64,000 nucleotides of DNA from Apiospora phragmitis. Taxonomy: Eukaryota > Ascomycota > Sordariomycetes > Amphisphaeriales > Apiosporaceae. Of the stretch, positions 36,201 through 46,439 are shown one piece after another. A model generated the notes under the pieces. The model ran no database searches. It saw nothing but the letters and a program-made list of their open reading frames with translations, and was not told the DNA's origin. How positions within the stretch are numbered: position 1 is the stretch's first letter; each line of letters starts with the position of its first letter. Location of the stretch: positions 1,612,001 to 1,676,000 of the forward strand of contig JAQQWL010000003.1 in NCBI GenBank assembly GCA_038363925.1. The letters are read 5' to 3'. A program made the position numbers and the translations under genes.

Positions 36201-36933
36201 AGTTGTCCCGCTTCGCGACGCTTACGGAGCACTGCACATATGTAATGTATTGCTAAGGCCCAATCACAGCGCCGTCGCATGATCCTGCGAAAACATGAAC
36301 TGATAAGTATCCGATATTTTCTGTTGATCCGTCACAACCGTAGCTGAAATGAGGTCCGTTCCAGCTGATTGTGGTGATTGTCCCGTCGATCATGTGATAT
36401 TAATAGAAGCGAAGAGAAGCAATGCAGTTCGAAGTTGCTTATCTGATGCCCTTTCCTTGCGTTGTGTCACTGATATCATGAAGGGAGCAGGCGAGAGGTA
36501 TGTATAGAGCTGATTAGGTCTGGAAATGACGGATTATCCGGAGATAGCATGAGATATAGCCATGAGTCGACATTTATCATCTTTCAACACCAGCCTGACT
36601 TGATATTTGACTTGATTGGGCATCGTAGGGCAATACACAACAGACTATCTTTATTTCTTCAGTTATCTCTGCCATTATGTATCCTAGTACTCCATTTCAT
36701 ATCCTACCTAGTCTTGACAGAAAATAAAGAAATGTTTGTCCCACCTTGTCGTACAATCAGTCGTACTAAATAGCAAAAAGGGAGGAAAGACTACACTGCC
36801 TTTCCCAAGTTCTCACCGCATGCATTTGGGGTATCTATAAAAAGCCATATTTTACAAACCGATCATGAATTGCATGAAATCCAAAACACCTTTCCATCTG
36901 TTCAATAGGGGCAGGCGACTCCAGAGCCAAAGA
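33215..36933. other. 3.7 kb without a recognisable gene
   Basis: Short frames occur on both strands, none with a family motif. On the - strand a donor-like CAG/GTAAGAG stands at about 34541-34548, which could begin a 5' UTR intron of the zinc-knuckle gene, whose start is 1.3 kb downstream. A CA-rich patch lies at 33665-33690 and an A-rich tract at 34518-34536. A 63-codon + strand frame at 35355-35546 has coding-like composition but no recognised relative. Nothing else is supported. Confidence 0.35.
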
Positions 36934-38098
36934 CTAGTACCCTACTATAGGCTCTCCGAGGGTCTTGCCCAGCCCAATAAGGGTTTTCTCATAAACCTTC
37001 GCAACGTTCATGTATAGCTCGTCGTCGTCGTCGTCATCATCTGATTCATATGCATCAGGCGGCTGATCTGGCGGTTCCGAGGTACTACGGTGGGGTGGTG
37101 TTCGCGCCCGAGCAGGCGTGGCCGTCTCGCCTACATTTACATCTCCAGTATTGTCGTCGTCGTCGTCATCATCCTCATCCTCGAGCGCAAAGTGGAACTT
37201 CCCGTCCTTCTTTGACGCATCCATCCCCGTGAGGCTCTCCTTCGAGAAAAGTGTAGACGGCACCGGTGTTGAGAGTTCGTCTTCCAGCTTGACGAGGGGG
37301 GACTTAGCCACTGGATTATTTTCGGGCGATACAGTCTTTTGCCTCTCTGGCGGCGATGAGGATTCCTCCTTGATCTCGTTTTCCTCTTCAGCCTTTTCGG
37401 GAGTTTCTTCTTCGATTCTCTTTCTCTTTTTCTCCGTGTGGGGTTTCTTGGCCTCTAGACGGCGGTATAGACTCGTCTTCTTCTGGCAGGTAGGTCTCGA
37501 CTTCGTCAACATTACTCATCACCAAGGCGATCAACAGGCGTGTTTGCTCGGCTAGACTCTTGCAGCGCACCATGTCGGTCTTCGTCATGCCTTTCCTCGT
37601 GTTCTGCTCAAAGCCCGGTAGCGTCTCCCCCGAGCGAATATCTTTGCCCGCGAGCAGACTTGCAAAGCAATGATCTAGTTTCTTGAGCAGGAGGAACGTA
37701 GCCGTTGGCGCTGGGTCGAACGCCTCGATGTAGTCCGTCACGGCCAAGGCGATGTTGAGAAGGTATGGCACCTGAATGCTAGGTGTGCCAGAGAACCAGA
37801 GCACAAATATGACCTCCTCGAGATCATGACATACTTCTTCGAAGCTATCGTAGCCTTTGACAGTGTCGGCGGGGTTGGGGATGCCGTGTTTCTTGACGTA
37901 TCGCCTCGAGATGTGAAGAAGGCGGCTCTCAGCGTACTTGCGCGCATAATCTTCTTTGCGTGAACCCGGGACGAGGGGTTTCGATCTCGGATGAGGCAAG
38001 CCGGCAGCGGCGCGACTAGATGCTGTGCTGGGAGCAGGCGATGGGAGTGTGGGCGGGACGAAGCCACCCGCGTTGGCATATCGTGGGGTTTCGGCCAT
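36934..38098 (-). CDS. conserved acidic fungal protein (often labelled 'Dmc1' in databases, but not a RecA-fold protein)
   Basis: The N-terminal part (38098 to about 37510) reads MAETPRYANAGGFVPPTLPS, then KEDYARKYAESRLLHISRRY, then a helical domain ending MTKTDMVRCKSLAEQTRLLI. The C-terminal part, in another frame, contains acidic runs (DEDDDDDDDD) and ends ELYMNVAKVYEKTLIGLGKT. The order matches a conserved Pezizomycotina protein family of about 300-370 aa that annotation pipelines sometimes call meiotic recombination protein Dmc1. I see no Walker motifs, so that name is not supported. The frames can be joined by a 61-bp intron (GTAATG...CTAG, about 37453-37513), giving 367 aa, but the donor is weak and the first frame looks coding beyond it, so a one-base frameshift near 37430-37460 is an alternative. 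It is head to head with tom6 across a 427-bp shared promoter. Confidence 0.7.
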
Positions 38099-38525
38099 CC
38101 TTGATTGATGTTGTTAAGATACAAGTTGGTGATTGAATGTAGGGATACTTAATGCGATGGGAGTTCCGGGGCTCAATTCAAAGAAGAATGCTCTTCTCGA
38201 AGGGCAAGCAGCGAGAGGTCTTGATGACATTCCAGCTCCGTGGTACGTACCTTTTTGCATCATGATGTGACGCCATTGGGCGACAGGAGCAGCTTTCGGA
38301 CATTCCCGTATGACCCCACCTTTCAAGGTACGTACTTGCTCGGGGCTCTTTATCGTTATCGTCAACCTTGATCCATCAATTGATGATGCGAAGCTTTTTT
38401 ACTGACTGCCAGCGCTATTCCATCATCGCCATACATAACCCGTCGACCATCATCATCCCTCCAACTCCACCGTCGCATACGCACTCGAACGACCACCGTC
38501 TTCCTCAGTCGCACAAATCACTAAA
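38099..38525. promoter_or_regulatory. shared divergent promoter
   Basis: This 427-bp gap separates the start codons of two divergently transcribed genes, the acidic protein (-) and tom6 (+). It must hold both 5' UTRs and promoters. No specific binding site was identified; the tom6 side is rich in CATC and ACTCC runs. Confidence 0.6.
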
Positions 38526-38813
38526 ATGGCCCCCCAAAAGCATCTCGGTGGTCGCCGCGCCCCCAAGGGCATCTTCGGCCAGACCTTCGATGCCGTCACT
38601 TCGGCGGAGAACGCTGCTGTCGTGCGAAGCGTCGCTGTCTTTGGTGTATGAACCCCCTTCTGGCCATGTATGAGCGCATCTTGCTCATTGTTAACTGTTC
38701 CTCCCTAGGCCGCCGTAGCTTTCCTGTCAACCTCCTGGGCGGAACTCCTCCTCACTCCGTGAGTTTATCCTCATGCGCCCTTCGCTGCCTTACCATGCTA
38801 ATCCAGCCTGTAG
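38526..38813 (+). CDS. tom6: mitochondrial import receptor subunit Tom6
   Basis: Three exons encode 58 aa: 38526-38645, 38709-38758 and 38807-38813. The introns are GTATGA...CCTAG (63 bp) and GTGAGT...CCAG (48 bp, with GCTAAT branch). The product starts MAPQKHLGGRRAPKGIFGQT, continues SAENAAVVRSVAVFGAAVAF and ends AELLLTPL. The ENAAVVRSVA-FGAAV block is characteristic of filamentous-fungal Tom6. It is a tail-anchored protein of about 60 aa of the outer mitochondrial membrane that stabilises the TOM core with Tom40, Tom22, Tom5 and Tom7. The single TM is about residues 36-54. The last coding exon is only seven bases (the end of a Pro codon, Leu, stop), easily missed by gene finders. Confidence 0.9.
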
Positions 38814-40683
38814 CGCATAAACGAACATAGAAAGATGGAAGGGACAGACAAATGCTTAGCGGGTCACAACGACGCCAACCGCTACTGTACACTATAATGA
38901 CGCCATAAGATGTACGATATATGGATCTGCATTGGGAGGCGATGCACAAAGAGCCAGATGCGTCACGGTGCTGCTTCCGGCAGTAATGGGTAGATAGGCC
39001 CTGCTCAACGTGAATACGCAGAACGATTATCAAGTCTTCGGAAGTTGTTTGGGGTTGGGCCCAAAATCACCTGCACAAGCGCTACGACTTGTGCCTCCTG
39101 GATCCGGCTGGATCATGCAGAGGAACGGCCACGTCTATGCTATTCTGAATATATCATTTTCAACTCCTGAATACGCCCCTTTCCCTAGTAGTTGATGAGT
39201 CTTTACCAAAGTTTTAAGTCTCCAGATCGGCATGGTGTATATTCCCGGTTTTGGTGGGTTATTTGTAAATTTATGGCAGCTGTTGATGAACTTTCGGCAA
39301 CATCTTGGCATGCAGCCACGCACGGAAAGTTGGCGCGAGCCAAGGAAACAGCGCCAAAAGTTCGTTCTCCACGGAGAGCCCAGGTACCCTGCAAACCGTC
39401 TCAGTGGCCGCTGCAATGGCGCGACGGCGTCTTCGAGGTTTGTCGAGAGCCAAATGAGCGTCGCCAGGCACCGGGCGAGCTAGAGCAAGAACAGTACGGG
39501 CAGGCCGTGCAATGCCGAGGGCAGTAGGGCCAGGAAGACTCCCAACCACGCCTTAATGGCGTGGAACGTAACCGCCAGAGATAACACGTGCCTGGATTCG
39601 CGACGACACTGGCACCAACCGGCGGCGTCGTCGTCGTCGTTTTGGATGACCTGGCGGCTATGTAGCCCTATTCGGATAAATGGAGCTCGATGTAGTGGGA
39701 ATGTAAACGTAGGGAGTTTGCGCCTGGGCAGAGTTCAATGAGCAAGTGGCTTGAAGCACTATGCACCTTGCGAGGAAGAGTCAGAAAGGATGTAGATAGC
39801 TAAGTCCCACCGTCGTGTCTGCAATTCGCAAAGCAAAAGACTGGTACCCAGGGAGTTGACCATCCTGATGCGGCTAGTATGTGGTCAAGTTGATTGGGAG
39901 GCAATGCATTCCTTCTTGAGACGGTGATATCTGCAAAACCCGTGTTCCCAGATGTTGCCCCTATTCGGATTTCGGGATCCAGTCAAAACCATTAAGGCTG
40001 ACCTTTCTTTCATACGCTTGATACTAGACTCGGCAAAAGCAGCCAACCTTCGCCTTGGAGCAAGATGTGCAGGCTTGCTCCGTACGATACAGATCGATAT
40101 GAGCTTCTTTTCTTTCCACGCCGTCCGTCTACAGTGAGATTCCCATGATTAATTAGGGAATGTGAGCTACCCTGAGTCTCTGACTGGATTGATTCGCAAC
40201 ATGTCAATCAATCCTGTCGGATTCTAATAAGCCACTTAGAAGAACAAATTCCAATCACCGAAACCCGAGGCCTACCTTGCGAAAGGACAGGTGACTGAAA
40301 GATTCCCCCACAATGCTGACATTGTACATTTGCTGCAGGCACATTTGATCTACATGGCCTACTACTCCCAGTATCTACGCAAACAACATCCAACGAACCC
40401 CACTGCGTGTTCTGTAAAGCTCATATTAGCTTGCCATAGACTAATAAGGTCCCGCGAGTCACTAGCATAACGGCCGGTGCAAGCTAGCTGTGGCAGACTG
40501 CTTACTACGACAATGACGCAATTCCAGATCGTGACTCAACTAAACCCCATGGCATCCCCTGTTCCAACTATGCAGAAAGAATACCTAAGAACATACTGTA
40601 TCCAACCAATGCGGTGTCGAGTGCGTTGGAATCCTGATTCCAACTTCTCCGAAAACGAAGTCAGCCGTGAGGCAACTCTTTGA

Positions 40684-40717
<34 letters not shown>

Positions 40718-40738
40718 ATACGCGCACGCATATACACC
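38814..40738. other. 1.9 kb without a recognisable gene
   Basis: Apart from the tom6 3' UTR, only short frames without motifs are seen. The last 55 bases hold a CA microsatellite (40683-40713) that runs almost into the start codon of the WSC gene. Confidence 0.4.
40683..40713 (+). repeat. CA dinucleotide microsatellite just upstream of a start codon
   Basis: About 15 CA units end 25 bases before ATG 40739. Its position in the 5' UTR or core promoter means length changes could affect expression; that is inference. Confidence 0.9.
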
Positions 40739-41291
40739 ATGTGGTCGCAACTCAGACTCTTCGCCTGCCTCTTGCCGGCGACGGTGGTGGTGATGGTGCA
40801 GGCCAACCTGAACTACGTCGGCTGTTTCGCCTCCCCGACCAGCCTCGTCGACATCGGGCCCAACATGTACCAGTCCCGGGGGCTGTGCGCCCGGCGCTGC
40901 ACCCAGATTGACCAGTGGGTCGTCGGGCTCACCAACGGCACCAACTGCCTGTGCGGGAGCCGCGTTCCCGCCCGTCCACGACCTCGTGGACGACGGGCGC
41001 TGCAATACGCCCTGCAACGGCTACGCCAGGGATGCGTGTAAGTGATTAGCGGTACATACCCAGTCGAGTAGATCGCTTGATGATGGCCCTTGTTTACGGG
41101 TGCATATTACATAGTTCCGTTGGGCTAATACATGAAACGTTTTCTTTCGGGTTTGGATAGGCGGAGGCAGGGGCTTCTTCACCGTCTTGGTCCGCGATAT
41201 AGAACTTCTTCAGCAGCAGCGCGCTGCGGACTCCGGGAGCCTGTCCGAGAAGGTACCCGGGAACCTGCATGTGCGGGCCGGGAGCTCTTAG
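40739..41291 (+). CDS. small secreted WSC-domain protein, one-base frameshift
   Basis: Exon 1 (40739-41037) encodes a signal peptide (about residues 1-22, LFACLLPATVVVMVQA), then NLNYVGCFASPTSLVDIGPN, QSRGLCARRCTQ and TNCLCGS, the Cys pattern of a WSC domain. After CGSRVP (about 40961-40975) the frame must shift by one base to continue PPVHDLVDDGRCNTPCNGYA with the final WSC cysteines. Without the shift the frame ends at 41041 in an Arg-rich tail. A GTAAGT donor at 41038 and TAG acceptor at 41160 join exon 2 (41161-41291), giving CGGRGFFTVLV and a stop. The repaired length is 142 aa. The extra base lies in a C-rich run, so either an assembly error or real decay is possible. WSC domains bind fungal wall glucans. 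No membrane anchor is seen. Confidence 0.7.
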
Positions 41292-41858
41292 GATCCACCA
41301 AAGGCAGGCCAGGGCCGAGATTCTGTACTTGCAGCAAGCAATCTTGCCTGCCGATCCAACCAAACGCCGCTTAACTTCTGCGGCGATGTCTGGGTGGGCC
41401 TTCTCAAACGCTGGGATACGATTACCTCGCATCATACCAGAGCCATCATCGGTAGTGATGTTCGAAGTTAGCCGGGACCGTTTTTGTGTAGTCTGATATT
41501 AGTAGTTGTCGTCACTTCGATGGTGGAAGACCAAAACAGAACACAGCGGAGTCTGACGCTAAAGTCGCTGGCAGTACGCTCCCTGGTATCAAAACTAGAG
41601 CAACACTGCATTAGATCTAGAGATGTAGCAGGTTGAAGTTCTGGTAAGAGGAAGAGTGCAGTAGGATTGGCTATGGAGAGGTTTTTGCGCAACAAAAGTA
41701 GGTAATTTGGGCAGTAAGACAACGACAACGAGAGGTTCCATATTATTCTTAGAGAGACAATGGTAACAATCCTGTATCAGGGTCGTCACCCGCTCTCCAT
41801 ACTATCTATCTATAATGCCGAGTTCAGAACCTGAAGAACCATGTTCCAGGCCTAACCG
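41292..41858. other. intergenic, convergent 3' ends
   Basis: This 567-bp gap lies between the WSC gene (+) and the first CVNH-like gene (-), which converge. It should hold both 3' UTRs. No motif was recognised. Confidence 0.5.
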
Positions 41859-42768
41859 TTAAAGCTGTCGCCGTAGATTCTCGGGTATCACTGCCTGGAT
41901 CCATCCGGAATTAGGCCTGAAAGGTCTTCTTCTCCTTCCGTCTCGCTTCATGGGTCGCAGCAGGAGGGGGGATCCCGCCGGGGCAACTCCAGGCGGGCAC
42001 TTGTCGGCGACGCGGTCGAAGCATTGCACAAAGCCTTTGGCATTCACAAGGAGGAGATCTAGAGCATCTTGTTATTAGTTGTTTTTCTCTCTCATGCATA
42101 GCCTGTACACACATGCAGGATACGCAAAAAGGGAATTCCACTTACTCGTCTCGATCTGAGGTTGCATGAAACTGTTTCCGGGGTTGATATCACAGTTGCA
42201 GTGCAGCACAGTATTCGTCCAGTAGCAATCATTGCAAGAGCTGCTGAAGTCGCCACTACGATAACGATGTTAGTTGGCAACTCTTGGCGAACAAGTTGAC
42301 GTAGAATGCCGTCGGGTCATGACATACTTTTCTCTAGGGGTGATCGCGCCAGCGGCGTTGGCGTAGCACTTGTCGAGATCCTTCCCAGTCCGGTTAGAAG
42401 AATGCACAAGTACGATCAATTTCTCGCAGATTTGAAGCTTTCCGTCAACTACTTGGCGGCTTCCTTACGACCCAATTGATAGAGGGTGGTGGTTGGGAAG
42501 GGGGTGCTTCCACTCACGAGGATGCTGCACTGATAAGTACCGTCAGGCTTGGGGCAGTTGGCGATGACGGAATAGCTGCTCCATTGCTTTATGGATAAGG
42601 ATGTCAGCTGCCGTTGTTTCCCCTGCAACCGTGTTCGCGTTCCTAGAGGTTAACTTGACTTACCTGAATCGTCTCGCACTGTCCAGGATCGGCGTATTGA
42701 GGGAAGTCGTCAGCGAAAACACACACGAGAAGTGCTAGCATAGCAAAGAACTGAATGAGCATCTTCAT
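41859..42768 (-). CDS. secreted cyanovirin-N homology (CVNH)-like protein, paralogue A
   Basis: Five exons fit exactly in phase: 42664-42768, 42518-42586, 42328-42380, 42146-42255 and 41859-42058; total 178 aa. Residues 1-19 form a signal peptide (MKMLIQFFAMLALLVCVFA). The mature part shows the internal two-fold pattern of CVNH domains: SYSVIANCPKPDGTYQCSIL then DLDKCYANAAGAI, and SGDFSSSC-type GDFSSSCNDCYW then VLHCNCD and NAKGFVQCF. Cysteines are numerous. The C-terminus adds a basic tail (MKRDGRRRRPFRPNSGW) absent from the neighbour paralogue. CVNH proteins are mannose/glycan-binding lectins, in fungi often secreted or wall-associated. The next gene upstream has the same exon plan, so this is a tandem duplicate. 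Binding is inferred, not shown. Confidence 0.75.
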
Positions 42769-43291
42769 CTTCGCGGGTAGGTGACTGGACAGACAACAGG
42801 CTCTGGAGAGAATACTCAAATTGGAATTTGGGGTTGGGTAAAGAGCTTAGTGGAATAGTACGGAGGGTGCGAGGTTTGGTTGACGGATCACTCTTCGCTT
42901 AGAGAGCAGGAATAACTGTATGGGTTTTCGATGTAGTGTGGTTGCTTGCAGTGCAGGACGAGGGATTTATATAGGAAGGGGAGGTATGTGAATACCTTCT
43001 TCGTGGCACTTACAAGCAGTCAGACACGTACAAGCAACGGGTCATTCGTGATAATGCTGACGGGGAAGGTGACTATTATCAGTCATGCGTGGCAAGTAGT
43101 ACCATACGGGATTGGGAACCTTCTGCTATTTGGGCTGCGCTGGTCTACGGCTGGTCTGCGAATCCAGGCTTCCAGGCTGCATTCACTTGCCATTGACAAC
43201 AACTGCTTGCCTTCCTTGAGCTCAAACCTGAAGATTCTCTTTTTCAATCTTCCTCCACGAGCCACGGGGAACCATAACAGCACCCGAGGTT
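42769..43291. other. intergenic between the CVNH-like paralogues
   Basis: This 523-bp gap contains the promoter of paralogue A and the 3' UTR of paralogue B. A + strand open frame across 42946-43371 is the antisense of the second gene's last exon and has no motif. Confidence 0.5.
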
Positions 43292-44074
43292 TTAACAGTC
43301 GTTACAACAGTCGTCACAACAGTCACCCAGCTGCGCAAAGCAGCTCGTGTTGCCTTTCTCATTCTCAATGACGACATCTAGGACATGCGGTTAGCTGACG
43401 TTTGACTTCTGTAGGATGTCTAGGTAGAATTCCACACTCACCGGTGTCGATGCTGCTGGTTTGGAGGACGGTGGTACAGGGATTAATTATGCAGTTGCAT
43501 TGCAGTATGATGCCAGTCATCTTGCAGTTACTGCAAGAACGGCCGAAATTTCTGCTAGAATCTGTGTCAACTCACTTTTCCCTGGGGACATATGTATGCA
43601 GGAACATAAATAGGCTATGACATACTTCTCTCGAGCCACGAGACGGCTATCTTGGTTTGCAAAGCAGTGGTTGAGATTCTTTTCGTTTGGTCAGCGGTTA
43701 GCACCCAAGTTCATATTCTCTCGCGGGAATACATCATTCCATCGTCTGAAACGGAAGGTGGCAACTGGGATATTGTACAAGGGGTTAACAGAAGGTGCCC
43801 AATTACTATGATGCTGCAAAGGTAGAGCTTGTCGGGCTGGTAGGTAGGGCATGAGGCTTTGACACCAGGACCATCGACCATCTATCACGACAGAAGATGT
43901 TAGTGGGACATGCCTGCCTCGTCAACTGTTTTGCGTTTTCGGCCATCGACTAACCTGGAGATCGGTGCACTGCTTGTCACCAGGAGCGCCGTAGGAGGGA
44001 AAGCCATCGACATCATTAGCAGCCACGCACAGGAGGAGTGCCAAGAAGGCAAGGAGTTGAATGAACATCTTCAT
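43292..44074 (-). CDS. secreted CVNH-like protein, paralogue B
   Basis: Five exons with boundaries at the same positions as paralogue A: 43955-44074, 43807-43881, 43626-43678, 43442-43554 and 43292-43377; 148 aa. The signal peptide is MKMFIQLLAFLALLLCVAAN. The mature part has VKASCPTYQPDKLYLCSII, NLNHCFANQDSRL, RNFGRSCSNCKMTGIILQCN and SSIDTDVVIENEKGNTSCF. The last block, SIDxxxVIENxxG, is a good match to the second half of a CVNH domain. The C-terminus is cysteine-rich (GDCCDDCCNDC) instead of basic. The second donor is GTAATT, weaker than the GTGAGT in paralogue A, so a different exon 2 end is possible. A secreted lectin-like role is inferred from the fold family. Confidence 0.75.
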
Positions 44075-46039
44075 TATGGCGGTTGGTCGAGTTCGCAAGT
44101 GCATGCTTCACGAGAGGAAGAGAAGAAGAGTGGATGATGGAGCAAAATGACAGGAGACAGAGATGATCTTCGGAGTGGTGCTGGGAGAGAAGATTCTGGG
44201 GAGGAGATAGAGGATGTAGGGTCTGGCTGTAGGATTGGCATGCTTATAAGGTGAAAATAGAACTGTAACTGCATTCAATACAAGATAGGGGAATCACTGG
44301 AGCAGCCATTGAATGTAAGTTCTGCGCGAGGTAGGTCAATGTATATGGTACTGCGTGACCGGTGTATACAATCGTGAGAAGCCATGCCGACGTTGATTGG
44401 TACATCAACATGAATGACTAAAGCAATGGAAGATGCAACCACGAAAAATAATGAAGCCATAAATATATACATTACATCTGCTTACGTACTTAGTGTTAGA
44501 ATGAAATTAGCTCTTAAATTTGTACTGGTTTAACAAACTGACGCTTTGTATCACCTACCATTGCCAGTATTTATCACAACTAATGCATGTGGCATCTGTC
44601 AGGTAAAAATTATAAAATAATACAGTTGATCGGGATAACAGCATGTATTTTCTGTTAGGTGGGGTGAAGGAGTGTATTGTCTGATCTCCTTCGCTATCCA
44701 TCTCCTGAAGCCCGGATGAAGGCTGGGTCTTTATAGACCTAGTCAGAAGTGGACAGCGTGTCTATAGAAGGATCTAGATACATCTGGAGTCTGGTAGACT
44801 TGCAGAGAAGTGCGGAGAGATATCTCCCAACATATTCCCGTGCCATGGCTTCAGTGTTTTATTATACCCAGCCAAACATGGTGATTCGCCCTGAGAGACC
44901 AACTTCTATTACCTAGCCCAAGAACAGATTACTTCTCACTGCCTTGAATTTCTTCAGATTCAGGTATACTTCGTAGTTGCCAACTGCCTGGCCGTTCATG
45001 ACTTCAGAACATCTGAAAAGGCAGAGAGACCACTTTAGGCAGAGCTTGTTCACAGCGAGGCCCAGAGGCAACGTGTATGCCTTTAACAAGACCCAATAAC
45101 CCGATCGCTGGCACAAGGGATCCGAAGTGAACTCGTTCACCTGCAACGAGATATACAGTTCAGCGGTCATCATTCAATGCTTTGCATTTGCATTCTTCTC
45201 GCTTACGAAAAGTCGTAACGGAGGCAAGGAGCGTGCAACAGCCCAGCCTGGAGGACTATACGAGCCAAGAGCGAGTACATAACAACCACAGGATATAGTC
45301 CTTATATAATGTCGCAGGGATCACCAAGGGGTTCTCATACAAGTTCAGGGTTGTGAGTTGTTGCCAGTAGATTAGCTCTATGCCATTAGCACCGGCATGG
45401 AGTGGTGTACTAATAACATCCACACAACCATAGCTATGTAAGTATAAAAAGGCATACGAAGATTGACAGACCTATATACGTATTTGATTCCTAAGGCATT
45501 ATATGTATTGCAAGTGAAACATCGTGAGTGCTCTCTCTCTCTCTCTCTCTAGTCGAGTTGGGTGGTGGTCACTTAAATCCGGCGATCCCTCAGTGGATAA
45601 AGCTTCCCCGCATATATTCAATATATCCACTAGACCAGTAAGCAGCAGATGGCTGGCAAGCGCTTGATTGGTCACCTGCACATAGTATGGGAAATCAAGA
45701 TTCGCATGAAGAGCTTGTGGCATTCTGCGTAGCAGGCTGGCAGGGTGTCGCCCAGCTGACAAGCGCAGAGAGTCCTATATGACGTCATGCCTCGCGGCCA
45801 TCGCGTGGTTGCATGCGAATCGGTGGCTGGGCCGCTGGGGAGGGGGGTGCGGGAAGCAAATGCCCCGCGCCTCCGTCCTTGTTCAAAAGGAATGACTTGA
45901 GTGCACGGCAGCCTAGATTCTTATCCTCCTTCACTACTTCGTGGTACCATTAGAAAAACAAGACGTCTCTTTTCTTAGAAATAATACACACGAGACTTCA
46001 ATTCATACACGCAGTCCATCCAAAATAACAGCCGTCAAC
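44075..46039. other. 2 kb without a recognisable gene
   Basis: The first part is the promoter of CVNH paralogue B. A - strand frame of 86 codons (44913-45173) has no motif. A CT microsatellite lies at 45531-45551. The last 200 bases are the promoter and 5' UTR of the small membrane protein gene. Confidence 0.4.
45531..45551 (+). repeat. CT dinucleotide microsatellite
   Basis: About ten CT units in non-coding DNA. Confidence 0.85.
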
Positions 46040-46439
46040 ATGATCAACGCGGCCCTTTCTCTGTTCCTCCAGCTCTGCCTGGCCGCTCTTGCTTTCGCCG
46101 CCCCCCTTGCTGACGAGACGGTCACGACCACAGGAACTCCCATGCAGTATGGCACTGGCGGTGGCATCATCGGATTCATTGTCCTGATTCTCGACATCAT
46201 CGTTTTCAGTACGTTACATTCCATATTTCTGCATCTGACCATAGTAGTGTGTCGATCCCCAGTTACTGACATGTCTGTTTCCCACAGTCGAGGTCCTCAA
46301 GTCCAACCGCGCGCCCAGCGAGAAACTTCTCTGGTGCCTCGTTGTCTTCCTTTTCCCTATTGTCGGCATGGTCATCTACTTCATCTTCTCGAACCGCGCG
46401 GCCCACAACAGCGGCGGTGCCTATGAACCCCTGCCTTAA
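46040..46439 (+). CDS. small membrane protein with PLDc_N-like two-TM domain
   Basis: Two exons, 46040-46208 and 46288-46439 (GTACGT...CACAG intron), encode 106 aa. Residues 1-20 are a signal peptide ending AFAAP. A short linker leads to TM1 (GGGIIGFIVLILDIIVFI), then EVLKSNRAPSEKLLWCLVVF, with TM2 around LVVFLFPIVGMVIYFIFSN. The pattern of a first helix ending D-I, an ILKS.R.P..KLLW turn and a second helix with FP..G...Y..F is that of the phospholipase D-nuclease N-terminal (PLDc_N) membrane domain. In fungi this occurs as a stand-alone short protein of unknown role. The C-terminus is a short Ala/Gly/Pro tail. There is no catalytic PLD motif, so no enzyme activity is inferred. Confidence 0.8.

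Noticed and set aside
36934..38098. Dmc1/RecA-type recombinase
   Set aside because: The family is sometimes given this name, but no Walker A/B motif or RecA core is present in either frame.
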